Source: Microbacterium flavum
GTDB taxonomy: Bacteria > Actinomycetota > Actinomycetes > Actinomycetales > Microbacteriaceae
Direction of reading: 5' to 3'
DNA: 64,000 nucleotides
Assembly: GCF_018717645.1 (NCBI RefSeq)
Contig: NZ_JAFLHG010000006.1
Coordinates: 124,001 to 188,000 of the forward strand
The notes under the pieces are model-generated. The model was not told the origin of the DNA. It searched no databases and worked only from the letters and a program-made list of their open reading frames with translations. The number at the start of each line of letters is the position of its first letter. Position 1 is the first letter of the stretch. Below, piece after piece: positions 33,777 to 42,496 of the stretch. Position numbers and translations under genes: made by a program.

Positions 33777-34681
33777 GCCGTCGCTCCCTGCAGGAGGCCC
33801 CGATTGCGGAGCATCCGCCGCTCGAGCGGCGCGAAGACGACGAGTTCGACGAGGATGCCGATGGTGAGGATCGCGAGGATCGTCGCCAGCACGCCGGCGA
33901 GGTCCGCCAGCTGTCGGCTCTGGTCGAGCATGGCGCCCAGACCGAAGCCGATCGACCCGCCGGTCGCGATGATCTCGGCGGCCATGAGCGAGCGCCAGGA
34001 GAACGCCCAGCCCTGCTTGAGGCCGGCGACGTACCCCGGGAGGGCCGCGGGGAGGACGATCAGCAGCGGCTGCGTGAGGCGCGTGGTGCCGAGCACGGTG
34101 CCGACGCGCCGCAACTGCGGAGGCACCTGCGAGACCCCCGCGATCAGGCCGTTGACGATCGAGGGGATGGCCCCCATGAGGATGACGAAGTAGACGGTGG
34201 CGTCCGAGAGCCCGAACCACAGGATCGCGGCGGGCACCCAGGCCACCGACGGCAGCACCTGCAGGCCCGAGACGATCGGGCCCACGGCGCGGCGGATCGG
34301 TCGGACCTCCGCGAGCAGCAGCCCGATCGGCGTGCCCACGACGATCGCGATGAGGAAGCCGAGGACGCCCCGTTCGAGGCTCGTCGCGACGGCGAGCTGC
34401 ATCCGGCCCGATTCGAGCGCGTCGCCGAACGCGCCGAGGACGTCCAGCGGTGCGGGGACGATGTCGGGCCGCGGCTGCGCGATCACGATGTAGAGCTGCC
34501 AGGCGGCGATGAGAAGCGCGACGAAGATGAGCGGCGGGATGACGCCGGAGAAGAAGCTGCGCCACGCCCCGGCGTCGCGGCCCGCGGCGGTCTGCAGGCG
34601 GTCGAGGCCGGCGAGGGTGCGTGCCTCCTCGGCGGAGGGCGCGGCATCCGAGCGGTCGAGGACAGGGGTGTCATGCGGCAT
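33773..34681 (-). CDS. Sulfonate-type ABC importer permease
   Basis: ATG 34681 lies inside the 3' end of the ATPase gene and gives 302 residues with about six membrane segments. The SsuC/TauC-like pattern includes PSVAWVPAAILWFGLSD and the contact loop LPAALPGYVAGLKQGWAFSWRS. It should move a sulfonate or related ion, with the next two genes. The stop overlaps the methyltransferase start. Confidence 0.88.
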   Translation of the reverse strand: MPHDTPVLDRSDAAPSAEEARTLAGLDRLQTAAGRDAGAWRSFFSGVIPPLIFVALLIAAWQLYIVIAQPRPDIVPAPLDVLGAFGDALESGRMQLAVATSLERGVLGFLIAIVVGTPIGLLLAEVRPIRRAVGPIVSGLQVLPSVAWVPAAILWFGLSDATVYFVILMGAIPSIVNGLIAGVSQVPPQLRRVGTVLGTTRLTQPLLIVLPAALPGYVAGLKQGWAFSWRSLMAAEIIATGGSIGFGLGAMLDQSRQLADLAGVLATILAILTIGILVELVVFAPLERRMLRNRGLLQGATA

Positions 34682-35540
34682 TGCGGCGGATCTCCTTCCG
34701 GAGCTGCTCGGTGATCTCCGCGGCGAGGCTCGACACCTCGGGCGACTCGGTGCGGCGCCCGCGGGTGGCGGATGCCGGTGCCACTCGCCACTCGCGGGCG
34801 ATGCGGCCGGGTCGGCTGGAGAGGAGCACGACCCGCTGGCCGAGGCGCACCGCCTCGCGCACGTTGTGCGTGACGAAGACGATCGTGCGGCCCGTCGCCC
34901 GCCACACCCGCTCGAGCTCTTCGTGGAGAAGGTCGCGGGTGATCGCATCGAGGGCGGCGAACGGCTCGTCCATGAGCAGGACCGGGCGGTCCTGCGCGAG
35001 GGCGCGCGCGAGCGCGACGCGCTGGCGCATGCCGCCGGAGAGCTCGTGCGGGCGCTTGTCCGCGGCATCCGCCAGGTTGACGATGTCGAGGAGCTCCCGC
35101 GCCCGCGTCCGCCGCTCTCCGCGCGGCACGCCGCGCAGCCGCAGCGCGAGTTCGACGTTGCGGGATGCGGTGAGCCACGGCATGAGCGCCGACTCCTGGA
35201 ACATGACGGCCGATCCCGCCGCCGGGGTCTCGATCGTGCCGGAGCTCTGCCGATCGAGACCCGCGACGAGGTTCAGCAGGGTCGACTTCCCGCACCCGGA
35301 CGCCCCGACGAGGCAGACGAACTCGCCCGCCCGGATGTCCAGCGTGACGCCGTCGAGGACGAGCGGACCGGTGCCGAACCGCTTGCCGACGCCGTCCAGC
35401 CGCACGATCGCGGGCGCCTCGGAGGGCGCGACGGAGGGCGGTGCGGCGAGGTCGAAGCTCGGGAGGAGCCCGGCGGATGCCACGGCCGGTGTCGCCGACG
35501 CGGGCGCGCCGGCCCCTGGCTGAGTGCGGGAACGGGGCAT
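34671..35540 (-). CDS. Sulfonate-type ABC importer ATPase
   Basis: The 289-residue protein has an extended N-terminal 45 residues rich in Ala and Pro, then a nitrate/sulfonate-type ATPase: Walker A GASGCGKST near residue 79, Q-loop MFQESALMPWLT, signature LSGGMRQRV and Walker B LLMDEPFAALD, then FVTHNVREAV. It overlaps the permease gene by 11 bases. The family ranges over taurine, alkanesulfonates and nitrate; the sulfur-locus context favours a sulfur compound. Confidence 0.9.
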   Translation of the reverse strand: MPRSRTQPGAGAPASATPAVASAGLLPSFDLAAPPSVAPSEAPAIVRLDGVGKRFGTGPLVLDGVTLDIRAGEFVCLVGASGCGKSTLLNLVAGLDRQSSGTIETPAAGSAVMFQESALMPWLTASRNVELALRLRGVPRGERRTRARELLDIVNLADAADKRPHELSGGMRQRVALARALAQDRPVLLMDEPFAALDAITRDLLHEELERVWRATGRTIVFVTHNVREAVRLGQRVVLLSSRPGRIAREWRVAPASATRGRRTESPEVSSLAAEITEQLRKEIRRNAA

Positions 35541-35541
35541 G

Positions 35542-36627
35542 TCAGTCCTCGCCGAGACCGTCGGCCGAGACGGTCTCCTGGCCGTCCGCGCCGAGGAGGC
35601 CGTTGAGGATGCGCAGGTCGAAGAGGCCGTCGATGGAGCCCTTCTTCTGCGTGCCCGCGGCGAGCCCGTTGTCGACCAGCTGCTGGAAGGTCTCGGCGTG
35701 CGGGTTCGCGGAGAACGTCACGTGCTCGAGCGCGCGCGCGAGCACCGCGTCGCTGAGCCCCTTGCCCGCGTCGGCCGTGAGCTTCTTGTTGATCTCCGCC
35801 CCGACCGTGTCGGGGTTGTCCCCGATCCAGGCGATCGCGTCGAGGTTGCCCTTCACGAGCGCCTCGACGGTCTGGGGGTGCTCCTCGAGGAAGTCCTTGC
35901 GCACGAGGAGGACGGTCGTGGGGAATGCCCCGTCCTTCCAGAGGTCCGCCTCGTCGACGAGCACCTTCGCGCCCGCGTCGACGACGAGCCGCGACACCCA
36001 CGGTTCGGGCAGCCATGCCCCGTCGAGCTGACCCTGCTGGAACAGCGTGAGCGTCTGCGCGTTCTCGGTCGGGGTGACGTGGACGTCGCCGCCGCCCGTG
36101 GTGTCGGTCGAGTAGCCCTCGTCCTTCAGCCAGCTGCGGAGCGCGACATCCTGCGTGTTGCCCAGCTGTGGGGAGGCGAGCGTCGCGCCGGCGAGGTCCG
36201 CGGGAGAGCTGATCCCGTCGCGGACGACGAGCGCCGCGCCGCCGGTCGCGACACCCGCGACGATCCGTGCCGACGCGCCCTGGGACTGGATGAACGTGTT
36301 GATCGACGGGTTCGGCCCGATGAAGGTCGCGTCGATCGCACCGGCGGAGAGGGCCTCGATCGCCGCGGGGCCGGCGTTGAAGACCTGCGTCGTGAGCGTC
36401 GTGTCGCCGAGCTCCTTCTCGAACAGGCCCTCCTGCAGCCCGATGAGGGCCGGCGCGTGGGTGACGTTCGCGAAATAGCCCAGGCGGAGCTCGGTCGCGG
36501 GCGTGCCCGCGCCGGTCGCGGCGGGGGAGGCGCCGGCGTCGGCGGATGCCTGCGAGGCGCAGCCGGTGAGGGCCATCATCCCGGCGACAGCCAGTGCGGT
36601 GAGTGTGAGGATTCGGGTGTTCTTCAT
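35542..36627 (-). CDS. Sulfonate/aliphatic sulfur ABC importer binding lipoprotein
   Basis: The 361-residue protein has a lipoprotein signal ending ALTGCAS with Cys23, then an SsuA/TauA/NMT1-like binding domain with LRLGYFANVTHAPALIGLQ, FIGPNPSINTFI and GAWLPEPWVSRLV. AGAAGGAGGCG precedes the ATG. It should capture a sulfonate-like ligand outside the membrane. It lies 66 bases after cysN, the largest gap inside the locus, so a secondary promoter is possible there. Sulfate itself or a sulfate ester cannot be excluded. Confidence 0.88.
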   Translation of the reverse strand: MKNTRILTLTALAVAGMMALTGCASQASADAGASPAATGAGTPATELRLGYFANVTHAPALIGLQEGLFEKELGDTTLTTQVFNAGPAAIEALSAGAIDATFIGPNPSINTFIQSQGASARIVAGVATGGAALVVRDGISSPADLAGATLASPQLGNTQDVALRSWLKDEGYSTDTTGGGDVHVTPTENAQTLTLFQQGQLDGAWLPEPWVSRLVVDAGAKVLVDEADLWKDGAFPTTVLLVRKDFLEEHPQTVEALVKGNLDAIAWIGDNPDTVGAEINKKLTADAGKGLSDAVLARALEHVTFSANPHAETFQQLVDNGLAAGTQKKGSIDGLFDLRILNGLLGADGQETVSADGLGED

Positions 36628-36693
36628 CGGTTCGCCTCCTTCTGCGAATGAGTGGGGTCGTGCGGTGGTGCGGGTCGTGCGGATGCCCCGGCG

Positions 36694-38019
36694 TCAGGCC
36701 GGGACGGTGCCGGCGGCGAGGGTGGCGCCGTCGAGCGGGTGGATGACGAGGAACGAGCCGCTCGCGCGGTTCGTCTCGTACGGTTCGAGGGGGAGATCGG
36801 CGGCCAGCCGCAGCGTCGCACGACCGATGTCGTTGACCGCGAGCTGATGTGCCGGCTCGTGCGCGAGCGTGTCGAGGTCGCGTCGCGAGACGATGCCCGC
36901 GATGAGCGCCTGCACCGTCGCGGTGCCGTGCTTCACGAGCACCTTGGCGCCCGGCAGGAGCGGCCGCGCGTCGAGCTGGAAGAGCTCCGCCTCGACGATC
37001 CGGGTGGGTGCGGGGAGCGTTCCCGCCGCGGCGATGACGGCGCCGCGCGCGGCATCCACCTCGTCGCTGAGCTGGATCGCGACGGACTGCGACGCGACCG
37101 CCTCCTCGGCGGGCGACCCGGCGACGTCGATCGCGGTGACCGTCGTCTCGACGCCCGAGGGGAACACGCTCACGCGGTCGCCGACGCGGACCGTGCCCGA
37201 GGCGACGCGCCCAGCGAACGCGCGGTGGTCGCGGTAGCGCTCGGCGGCATCGGGATCGGCGGCGAGGTGCGGCGCGAGACCGCCCTGCGGGCGCAGGACG
37301 AGCTGGACCGGAAGGCGGAACGGGTCGGCCGCGCTCTCCCGCTCGTCGATGGAGGGCAGCGACTCGAGGAGCTCGAGGAGCGCGGGACCGTCGTACCAGG
37401 GGGTCCGCTCCGACCGGTCGACGATGTTGTCGCCCTCGAGGGCGGAGACCGGGAGCACATGCACCTCCAGGATGCCGAGCTCCGCCGCGACGCGGCGCAC
37501 GTCCTCCGCGACCGGGTGGAAGCGATCCTCCGCGAAGTCCAGGAGGTCGATCTTGTTCACCGCGACGATGACATGCGGCACCCGGAGGAGCGCGACGACG
37601 GCGAGGTGCCGGCGGGTCTGCTCGAGGACGCCCTTGCGGGCATCGATCAGGACGATCACGGCGTCCGCCGTCGTCGCGCCGGTGACCATGTTGCGCGTGT
37701 ACTGCACGTGACCCGGGCAGTCGGCGAGGACGAACGAGCGCGCACCCGTCGAGAAGTAGCGGTAGGCGACGTCGATCGTGATGCCCTGCTCGCGCTCGGC
37801 GCGGAGGCCGTCGGTCAGAAGCGCGAAGTCGAACGCGCCGTGCGCGAATCCCCGCTCGGCGGAGGTGCGCTGCACCTGCTCGAGCTGGTCGGCCAGGATC
37901 GCCTTCGAGTCGTGCAGGAGTCGCCCGACGAGCGTGGACTTGCCGTCATCGACCGAGCCGGCGGTGGCGAAGCGGAACAGCGTGGCGGTGTCTTCCGAGG
38001 TGGGAATGGTCGTGGTCAT
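36694..38019 (-). CDS. cysN: Sulfate adenylyltransferase subunit 1 (GTPase)
   Basis: The 441-residue protein is EF-Tu-like: G1 GSVDDGKST near residue 21, GITIDVAYRYF (switch I), G3 DCPGH, G4 NKID and a C-terminal beta-barrel region. It couples GTP hydrolysis to formation of adenylyl sulfate with CysD. It is not fused to an APS kinase, which fits the APS-type reductase in this locus. The ATG shares a base with the cysD stop (TGATG). The frame is open upstream, but that would run into cysD. Confidence 0.93.
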   Translation of the reverse strand: MTTTIPTSEDTATLFRFATAGSVDDGKSTLVGRLLHDSKAILADQLEQVQRTSAERGFAHGAFDFALLTDGLRAEREQGITIDVAYRYFSTGARSFVLADCPGHVQYTRNMVTGATTADAVIVLIDARKGVLEQTRRHLAVVALLRVPHVIVAVNKIDLLDFAEDRFHPVAEDVRRVAAELGILEVHVLPVSALEGDNIVDRSERTPWYDGPALLELLESLPSIDERESAADPFRLPVQLVLRPQGGLAPHLAADPDAAERYRDHRAFAGRVASGTVRVGDRVSVFPSGVETTVTAIDVAGSPAEEAVASQSVAIQLSDEVDAARGAVIAAAGTLPAPTRIVEAELFQLDARPLLPGAKVLVKHGTATVQALIAGIVSRRDLDTLAHEPAHQLAVNDIGRATLRLAADLPLEPYETNRASGSFLVIHPLDGATLAAGTVPA

Positions 38020-38936
38020 CAGAAGTACCCGTCCTTCTTGCGGTCTTCCATCGCCGCCTCCGAGAGGCGGTCGTCGGCGCGCGTGGCGCCGCGCTCGGTG
38101 AGGGTCGTGCGGGCGACCTCGGCGACGATGGAGGCCACGTCCGCGGCATCCGATTCGACCGCTCCGGTGCAGCTCATGTCGCCGACCGTCCGGTAGCGGA
38201 CGGTGCGTCGGACGACATCCTCCTCCGCGCGGGCAGGGGATGCCTCGCCCACTGCCCGCCACATGCCGTCGCGGGAATACACGTCGCGCTCATGCGCGAA
38301 GTAGAGCGGCGGCAGCGCGATGCCCTCGCGCTCGATGTAGCGCCAGATGTCGAGTTCGGTCCAGTTCGAGATCGGGAAGGCGCGCACGTGCTGGCCGGGC
38401 GTGTGCCTCCCGTTGTACAGCGACCAGAGCTCGGGCCGCTGGTTGCGGGGATCCCACTGTCCGAACTCATCGCGCAGGGAGATGATCCGCTCCTTCGCGC
38501 GGGCCTTGTCCTCGTCGCGGCGTGCGCCGCCGAAGACCGCGTCGTGGCGGCCTGCGGCGATGGCATCCAGGAGCGGCTGCGTCTGCAGCGGGTTGCGGGT
38601 GCCGTCGGCGCGCTCGTGCAGCCGCCCGTCGTCGAGGTAGTCCTGCACGCGCGCCACATGGAGGGTGAGCCCGAGCCGCGCGACGGTCTCGTCGCGGAAC
38701 GCGAGCACCTCGGGGAAGTTGTGCCCCGTGTCCACGTGCAGGACGGGGAAGGGGACCCTGCCGGGGAGGAACGCCTTCGTCGCGAGGTGGAGGACGACGA
38801 CCGAGTCCTTGCCGCCGGAGAACAGCAGCACAGGGCGCTCGAACTCGGCGACGACCTCGCGGATGATGTGGATCGCCTCCGCCTCGAGCGTGTCGAGGGT
38901 GCTCAGGCGCGTCGGGGTGGCCAGGTCGGTGCTCAT
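38019..38936 (-). CDS. cysD: Sulfate adenylyltransferase subunit 2
   Basis: The 305-residue protein belongs to the PP-loop ATP pyrophosphatase superfamily: LLFSGGKDSVVVLHLATKAF near residue 40, then FGGARRDEDKARAKERI and FPISNWTELDIW. With CysN it joins ATP and sulfate to make adenylyl sulfate. Start ATG 38936 overlaps the cysH stop by four bases; the open frame upstream is not needed. The C-terminal RLSEAAMEDRKKDGYF is typical. Confidence 0.93.
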   Translation of the reverse strand: MSTDLATPTRLSTLDTLEAEAIHIIREVVAEFERPVLLFSGGKDSVVVLHLATKAFLPGRVPFPVLHVDTGHNFPEVLAFRDETVARLGLTLHVARVQDYLDDGRLHERADGTRNPLQTQPLLDAIAAGRHDAVFGGARRDEDKARAKERIISLRDEFGQWDPRNQRPELWSLYNGRHTPGQHVRAFPISNWTELDIWRYIEREGIALPPLYFAHERDVYSRDGMWRAVGEASPARAEEDVVRRTVRYRTVGDMSCTGAVESDAADVASIVAEVARTTLTERGATRADDRLSEAAMEDRKKDGYF

Positions 38937-39676
38937 TCGTGCAGCCCGCATTCCGTCTTCGAGGTGCCGGCCCATCGGCCGGATCGGGGATCTTCGCCGG
39001 CGGCGACCGGGCGGGTGCAGGGCGCGCATCCGATCGAGGGGTAGCCGAATCCGACGAGGAGGTTGACCGGCGCCTTGTGGTCGGCCGCGTAGCCCAGCAC
39101 CTCATCGAAGCTCCACGCGGCGAGGGGGTTCACCTTGACGAGCCCGTTGCGCTCATCCCAGGTGACGAGGGGGGTCTGCGTACGGGTCGGCGCCTCGTCG
39201 CGGCGCACGCCCGTGAACCACACCTCGTAGCCGCCGAGGGCCTCCTGCAGCGGCTCGACCTTGCGCCGGGCGCAGCACAGCGCGGGGTCGCGCTCGTACA
39301 GGCGCTCGCCGAAGGCGGCATCCTGCTCGGCGACCGACTGCGCGGGGAGCACATCGACGATGCGCACGTCCAGCACCCGGTCGACCTCGTCGCGCGTCGC
39401 GCGCGTCTCGGTGAAGTGGTAGCCCGTGTCGAGGAAGAGGACGTCGACGCCGGGGAGGTCCGCTGCGACGAGGTGCGGCAGCGTGGCATCCGCCATCGAG
39501 CAGGCGACGGCGGCCGCCTCGGGCGCGAAGTGCTCCGCCGCCCAGCGGATGATCTCCTGCGCGGATGCCTCGTGATCCGTCAGGCTGCCGAGGAACGCGT
39601 TCCCCTCCTCGGCGAGAGCGCGCAGCTCATCGGCGCTCCGGCGGGTCGTCGCGCGGGGCGCGAGCGAGACGCTCAT
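38933..39676 (-). CDS. cysH: APS (adenylyl-sulfate) reductase, assimilatory
   Basis: The 247-residue protein has the PAPS-reductase fold (SADELRALAEEGNAFLGSLT and later FLDTGYHFTET) plus the two Cys pairs of the iron-sulfur type: Cys134-Cys135 (CCARRKVEP) and Cys217/Cys220 (CAPC), with catalytic Cys243 in ECGLHE. This pattern marks reductases that use adenylyl sulfate directly, which suits the absence of an APS kinase. It releases sulfite for the reductase encoded just upstream and overlaps both neighbours by four bases. Confidence 0.93.
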   Translation of the reverse strand: MSVSLAPRATTRRSADELRALAEEGNAFLGSLTDHEASAQEIIRWAAEHFAPEAAAVACSMADATLPHLVAADLPGVDVLFLDTGYHFTETRATRDEVDRVLDVRIVDVLPAQSVAEQDAAFGERLYERDPALCCARRKVEPLQEALGGYEVWFTGVRRDEAPTRTQTPLVTWDERNGLVKVNPLAAWSFDEVLGYAADHKAPVNLLVGFGYPSIGCAPCTRPVAAGEDPRSGRWAGTSKTECGLHE

Positions 39677-41454
39677 ACGAGCGCCTCCTCGTCGGCGCGG
39701 TGCGCCCACTGGGCGAACGTCTCGTCGATCTCGCTGTCGCGATCGGAGAGGAACCGGGTGACGACCCGCTCGACGTAGTCGGCGATGCCGTCCGCGGCGA
39801 CCTTCAGGCCGCGGACCGTCCGGCCCAGGCCGGCCTCGTCGCGGTCCTGCGAGGCGAGCCCTCCGCCCAGGTGCACCTGGTAGCCGGGCACCTGCTCGCC
39901 GTCGATCGTGACGAGCTGGCCCTTCAGCCCGATGTCGGCCGTCTGGATGCGGGCGCAGGAGTTGGGGCATCCGTTCACGTGCAGCGAGATCTGGTGGGGG
40001 AGCTCGAACCGGTCGAGCCGCTCCTCGAGGTCGAGGACCGCGGCGGTGGCGTACGCCTTCGTCTCGACGATCGCGAGCTTGCAGAACTCGATGCCCGTGC
40101 ACGCGATCGTGCCGCGGCGGATGAGGCTCGGACGCACCGAGAGCCCGAGGTCGTCGAGGCCCGCGACGAGGGAGGGCACCCGGTCCTCCGGGATGTCGAG
40201 GATCACGAGCTTCTGGTGCGGTGTCGTCCGCAGCCGGGCCGAGCCGTGCGCTTCGATGAGGTCGGCGAGCTTCTCGAGGGTCGGACCGGAGACCCGTCCG
40301 ACGATCGGCGTGACACCGACGTGGAAGCGCCCGTCCTTCTGGCGGTGGATGCCGATGTGGTCTCCCGGCGTCTCCGGCTTCGGGGCCGCGGGGCCGTCGG
40401 GCAGGGCATGACCGAGGTACTCGTCCTGCAGCACCTGTCGGAACCTCTCGGTGCCCCACTCGGCGAGCAGGAACTTCAGCCGTGCCTTGTTCCGCAGGCG
40501 GCGGTACCCGTAGTCGCGGAAGATCTGGGCGACGCCGTGCCACACGTCGGCGACGCGCTCGGGCGCGACGAACACGCCGAGGCGCTCGCCGAGGCGCGGC
40601 GCGGTCGACAGGCCGCCGCCCACCCAGAGGTCGTATCCGATGCCGAGCTCGGGATGGTGCACCGCGACGAAGGCGACGTCATTGATCTCGTGCACGACAT
40701 CCTGGCTCGGATGCCCGGTGATCGCCGACTTGAACTTGCGGGGCAGGTTCGACAGCGTCGGATCGCCGATGAAGCGGGACTGGATCTCCTCGATCTGCGG
40801 CGTCGGGTCGATGAGCTCGGCGGCCGAGATGCCCGCGACGGGCGAGCCGAGGATGACGCGCGGCACGTCGCCGCATGCTTCGGTGGTGCCGAGTCCGACG
40901 GCCTCGAGGCGGCGCCAGATCTCGGGCATCGACTCGACCTCGATCCAGTGCAGCTGGATGTTCTGGCGATCGGTGAGGTCGGCGGTCCCGCGGCCGAAGT
41001 CCTGCGAGATCCCCGCGATCACGCGCAGCTGCTCGGTCGTGAGCTGACCGCCGTCGATGCGCACGCGGAGCATGAAGTACTCGTCCTCGAGCTCGTGCGG
41101 CTCGAGCGTCGCCGTGCGTCCCCCGTCGATGCCGGGCTTGCGCTGGGTGTAGAGACCCCACACGCGGAACCGGCCGTGGAGGTCGGTCGGATCGATCGAC
41201 GCGAAGCCGCCCTTCGCGTAGATGTTCTCGATGCGGCCGCGGACGGCGAGGCCGTCGTCGACCTGCTTCCACTCCTCGTTGGCGTTCAGCGGGGCGGTGC
41301 CGTCGATCTTCCACTGGCCGTTCGGCTTCGATGCCGGGCGAGGGGGGCGCGACGCATCGCGGGTGGGGCGCGTCGCGGCATCCCGCATGTCCCGCGCGGT
41401 CGCGCGCGCGGCGGCGTCGCCCGGTTCGCGGGTCTCGGTCTCGCTGGTGGTCAT
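39673..41454 (-). CDS. Ferredoxin-type sulfite reductase
   Basis: The 593-residue protein has the two nitrite/sulfite reductase half-domains and the siroheme/[4Fe-4S] cysteines Cys452 and Cys458 (ACTGIEFC) and Cys496 and Cys500 (NGCPNSC). Residues 1-45 are a polar, Ala/Arg-rich N-terminal tail. It reduces sulfite to sulfide using ferredoxin, which the FprA-like reductase can recharge. A ferredoxin-nitrite reductase would look similar, but cysH, cysD and cysN follow. AAGAGGAA precedes the ATG. It is the first gene of the cysHDN part of the locus. Confidence 0.92.
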   Translation of the reverse strand: MTTSETETREPGDAAARATARDMRDAATRPTRDASRPPRPASKPNGQWKIDGTAPLNANEEWKQVDDGLAVRGRIENIYAKGGFASIDPTDLHGRFRVWGLYTQRKPGIDGGRTATLEPHELEDEYFMLRVRIDGGQLTTEQLRVIAGISQDFGRGTADLTDRQNIQLHWIEVESMPEIWRRLEAVGLGTTEACGDVPRVILGSPVAGISAAELIDPTPQIEEIQSRFIGDPTLSNLPRKFKSAITGHPSQDVVHEINDVAFVAVHHPELGIGYDLWVGGGLSTAPRLGERLGVFVAPERVADVWHGVAQIFRDYGYRRLRNKARLKFLLAEWGTERFRQVLQDEYLGHALPDGPAAPKPETPGDHIGIHRQKDGRFHVGVTPIVGRVSGPTLEKLADLIEAHGSARLRTTPHQKLVILDIPEDRVPSLVAGLDDLGLSVRPSLIRRGTIACTGIEFCKLAIVETKAYATAAVLDLEERLDRFELPHQISLHVNGCPNSCARIQTADIGLKGQLVTIDGEQVPGYQVHLGGGLASQDRDEAGLGRTVRGLKVAADGIADYVERVVTRFLSDRDSEIDETFAQWAHRADEEALV

Positions 41455-41540
41455 GGCGTTCCTCTTCGTGCGCTCTGCGTGCGCGGGTCGGCTCGACCCT
41501 TTCAGGAGGGTAGGAACACGGGGGCGCCGCTGTCGCGGTG

Positions 41541-41580
41541 TGCGACACGGTGCGTCACCGGCCGTCACACGGCGTCACAC
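41541..41580. repeat. Four tandem decamers upstream of sulfite reductase gene
   Basis: Four consecutive 10-base units, variants of GCGTCACAC, begin at 41541, 41551, 41561 and 41571. They lie 87-126 bases upstream of the sulfite reductase start and overlap the end of the cbiX-like gene. A period of about one helical turn could place a regulator repeatedly on one DNA face. No repressor of this type is encoded nearby. Confidence 0.6.
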
Positions 41581-42333
41581 TCCGGCGGCGGGGCCTTCGA
41601 TGTGCCTCTGTGCACCGGCGCTCGCCGTGCGATGGGGGTCGGCGGCGAGGAAGCGGTCGACGACGAGGTCGACGAGCGCGGCGGCCGGCGCATCGGCATC
41701 CAGCAGGGGCCGCGCGACGATCGCTCCGGGAGCCTCGCGGACGGCGAGGTCGTGGAAGTAGCCCGGAGCGAGCAGATACGTCGCAACCGCGACCGGGCGT
41801 GCGGTGCGGCTCTGCGCCGCTGTGACGGCGTCGCGCAGGCGCGGGTGGGCGGCCGCGAGGAAGCCGACCTCGACCGGCCGGGCGATCCGCTCCGCCAGCA
41901 GGCGTGCGACGACGCGGCAGTCCTCGTTCGCCCGTTCGTCGCTCGAGCCCGCGACCGCCAGGACGACGGCGTCGTCGGGCGCGGATGACGCGGCATCCCA
42001 CCCCGCCTCCTGCAGGCGCTGCACCAGGACGTCCACGAGGCGCGGGTCCGGGCCGAGGGCCGGCGCGACGCGCACGTCGGGGCGATCGCGGGTGGCGCGG
42101 CGCAGGTCGACGTGCACGTGGTAGCCGGCCGACAGGAGAAGCGGAACGAGGGCGACCGGCGCCGCGTGAAGGTGCGCGAGGGCAGTGGCGACGTCGGGCT
42201 GCTGCACATCGACGTGGCCGAGGCGGACGACGACATCCGGAAGCCGCGCCGCCACGGCGCCGACGAGGGTGGCGACGGCGTGTTGGCCGGCCTGATCGCC
42301 GGTGCCGTGCGAGATCGCGAGGAGGGCCGTCAC
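41575..42333 (-). CDS. Sirohydrochlorin chelatase, CbiX-like, two-domain
   Basis: A GTG at 42331-42333 gives 252 residues starting VTALLAISHGTGD; an ATG at 42381 is an alternative. The N-terminal half has LLAISHGTGDQAGQ, with the metal-site His, and VPLLLSAGYHVHVDL with a second His pair. The second half repeats a similar pattern (ATYLLAPGYFHDL), as expected for a duplicated CbiX-type chelatase. It should insert Fe into sirohydrochlorin to give siroheme, the cofactor of the adjacent reductase. Cobalt insertion is an alternative, but context favours iron. Confidence 0.82.
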   Translation of the reverse strand: MTALLAISHGTGDQAGQHAVATLVGAVAARLPDVVVRLGHVDVQQPDVATALAHLHAAPVALVPLLLSAGYHVHVDLRRATRDRPDVRVAPALGPDPRLVDVLVQRLQEAGWDAASSAPDDAVVLAVAGSSDERANEDCRVVARLLAERIARPVEVGFLAAAHPRLRDAVTAAQSRTARPVAVATYLLAPGYFHDLAVREAPGAIVARPLLDADAPAAALVDLVVDRFLAADPHRTASAGAQRHIEGPAAGV

Positions 42334-42428
42334 CCGGCCATTCTCACCGGTGGCAGGCCGTTGCGGCAGTCGTCGTGTCATACGCCGACGCATGCCGCGG
42401 TGGGGGCTTCCGCGGTGCGGCCGAGCTC

Positions 42429-42476
42429 GAGTCGGAGCCCGGATCGCGGCCTGAGCCGGGGCGCAGGCCCCGACTC
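42429..42476 (-). terminator. Long stem-loop after MarR-like gene
   Basis: GAGTCGG at 42429-42435 pairs with CCGACTC at 42470-42476, and an inner CCCGG/CCGGG pair extends the stem. It lies 20 bases beyond the stop of the minus-strand MarR-like gene, so it may end that transcript. There is no U-run. Confidence 0.5.
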
Positions 42477-42496
42477 AAGCCCGGTTCAGCGCCGGT

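Noticed and set aside
39673..41454. Ferredoxin-nitrite reductase
   Set aside because: The sequence motifs alone allow it, but the adjoining cysH, cysD, cysN and siroheme genes make sulfite the far likelier substrate.
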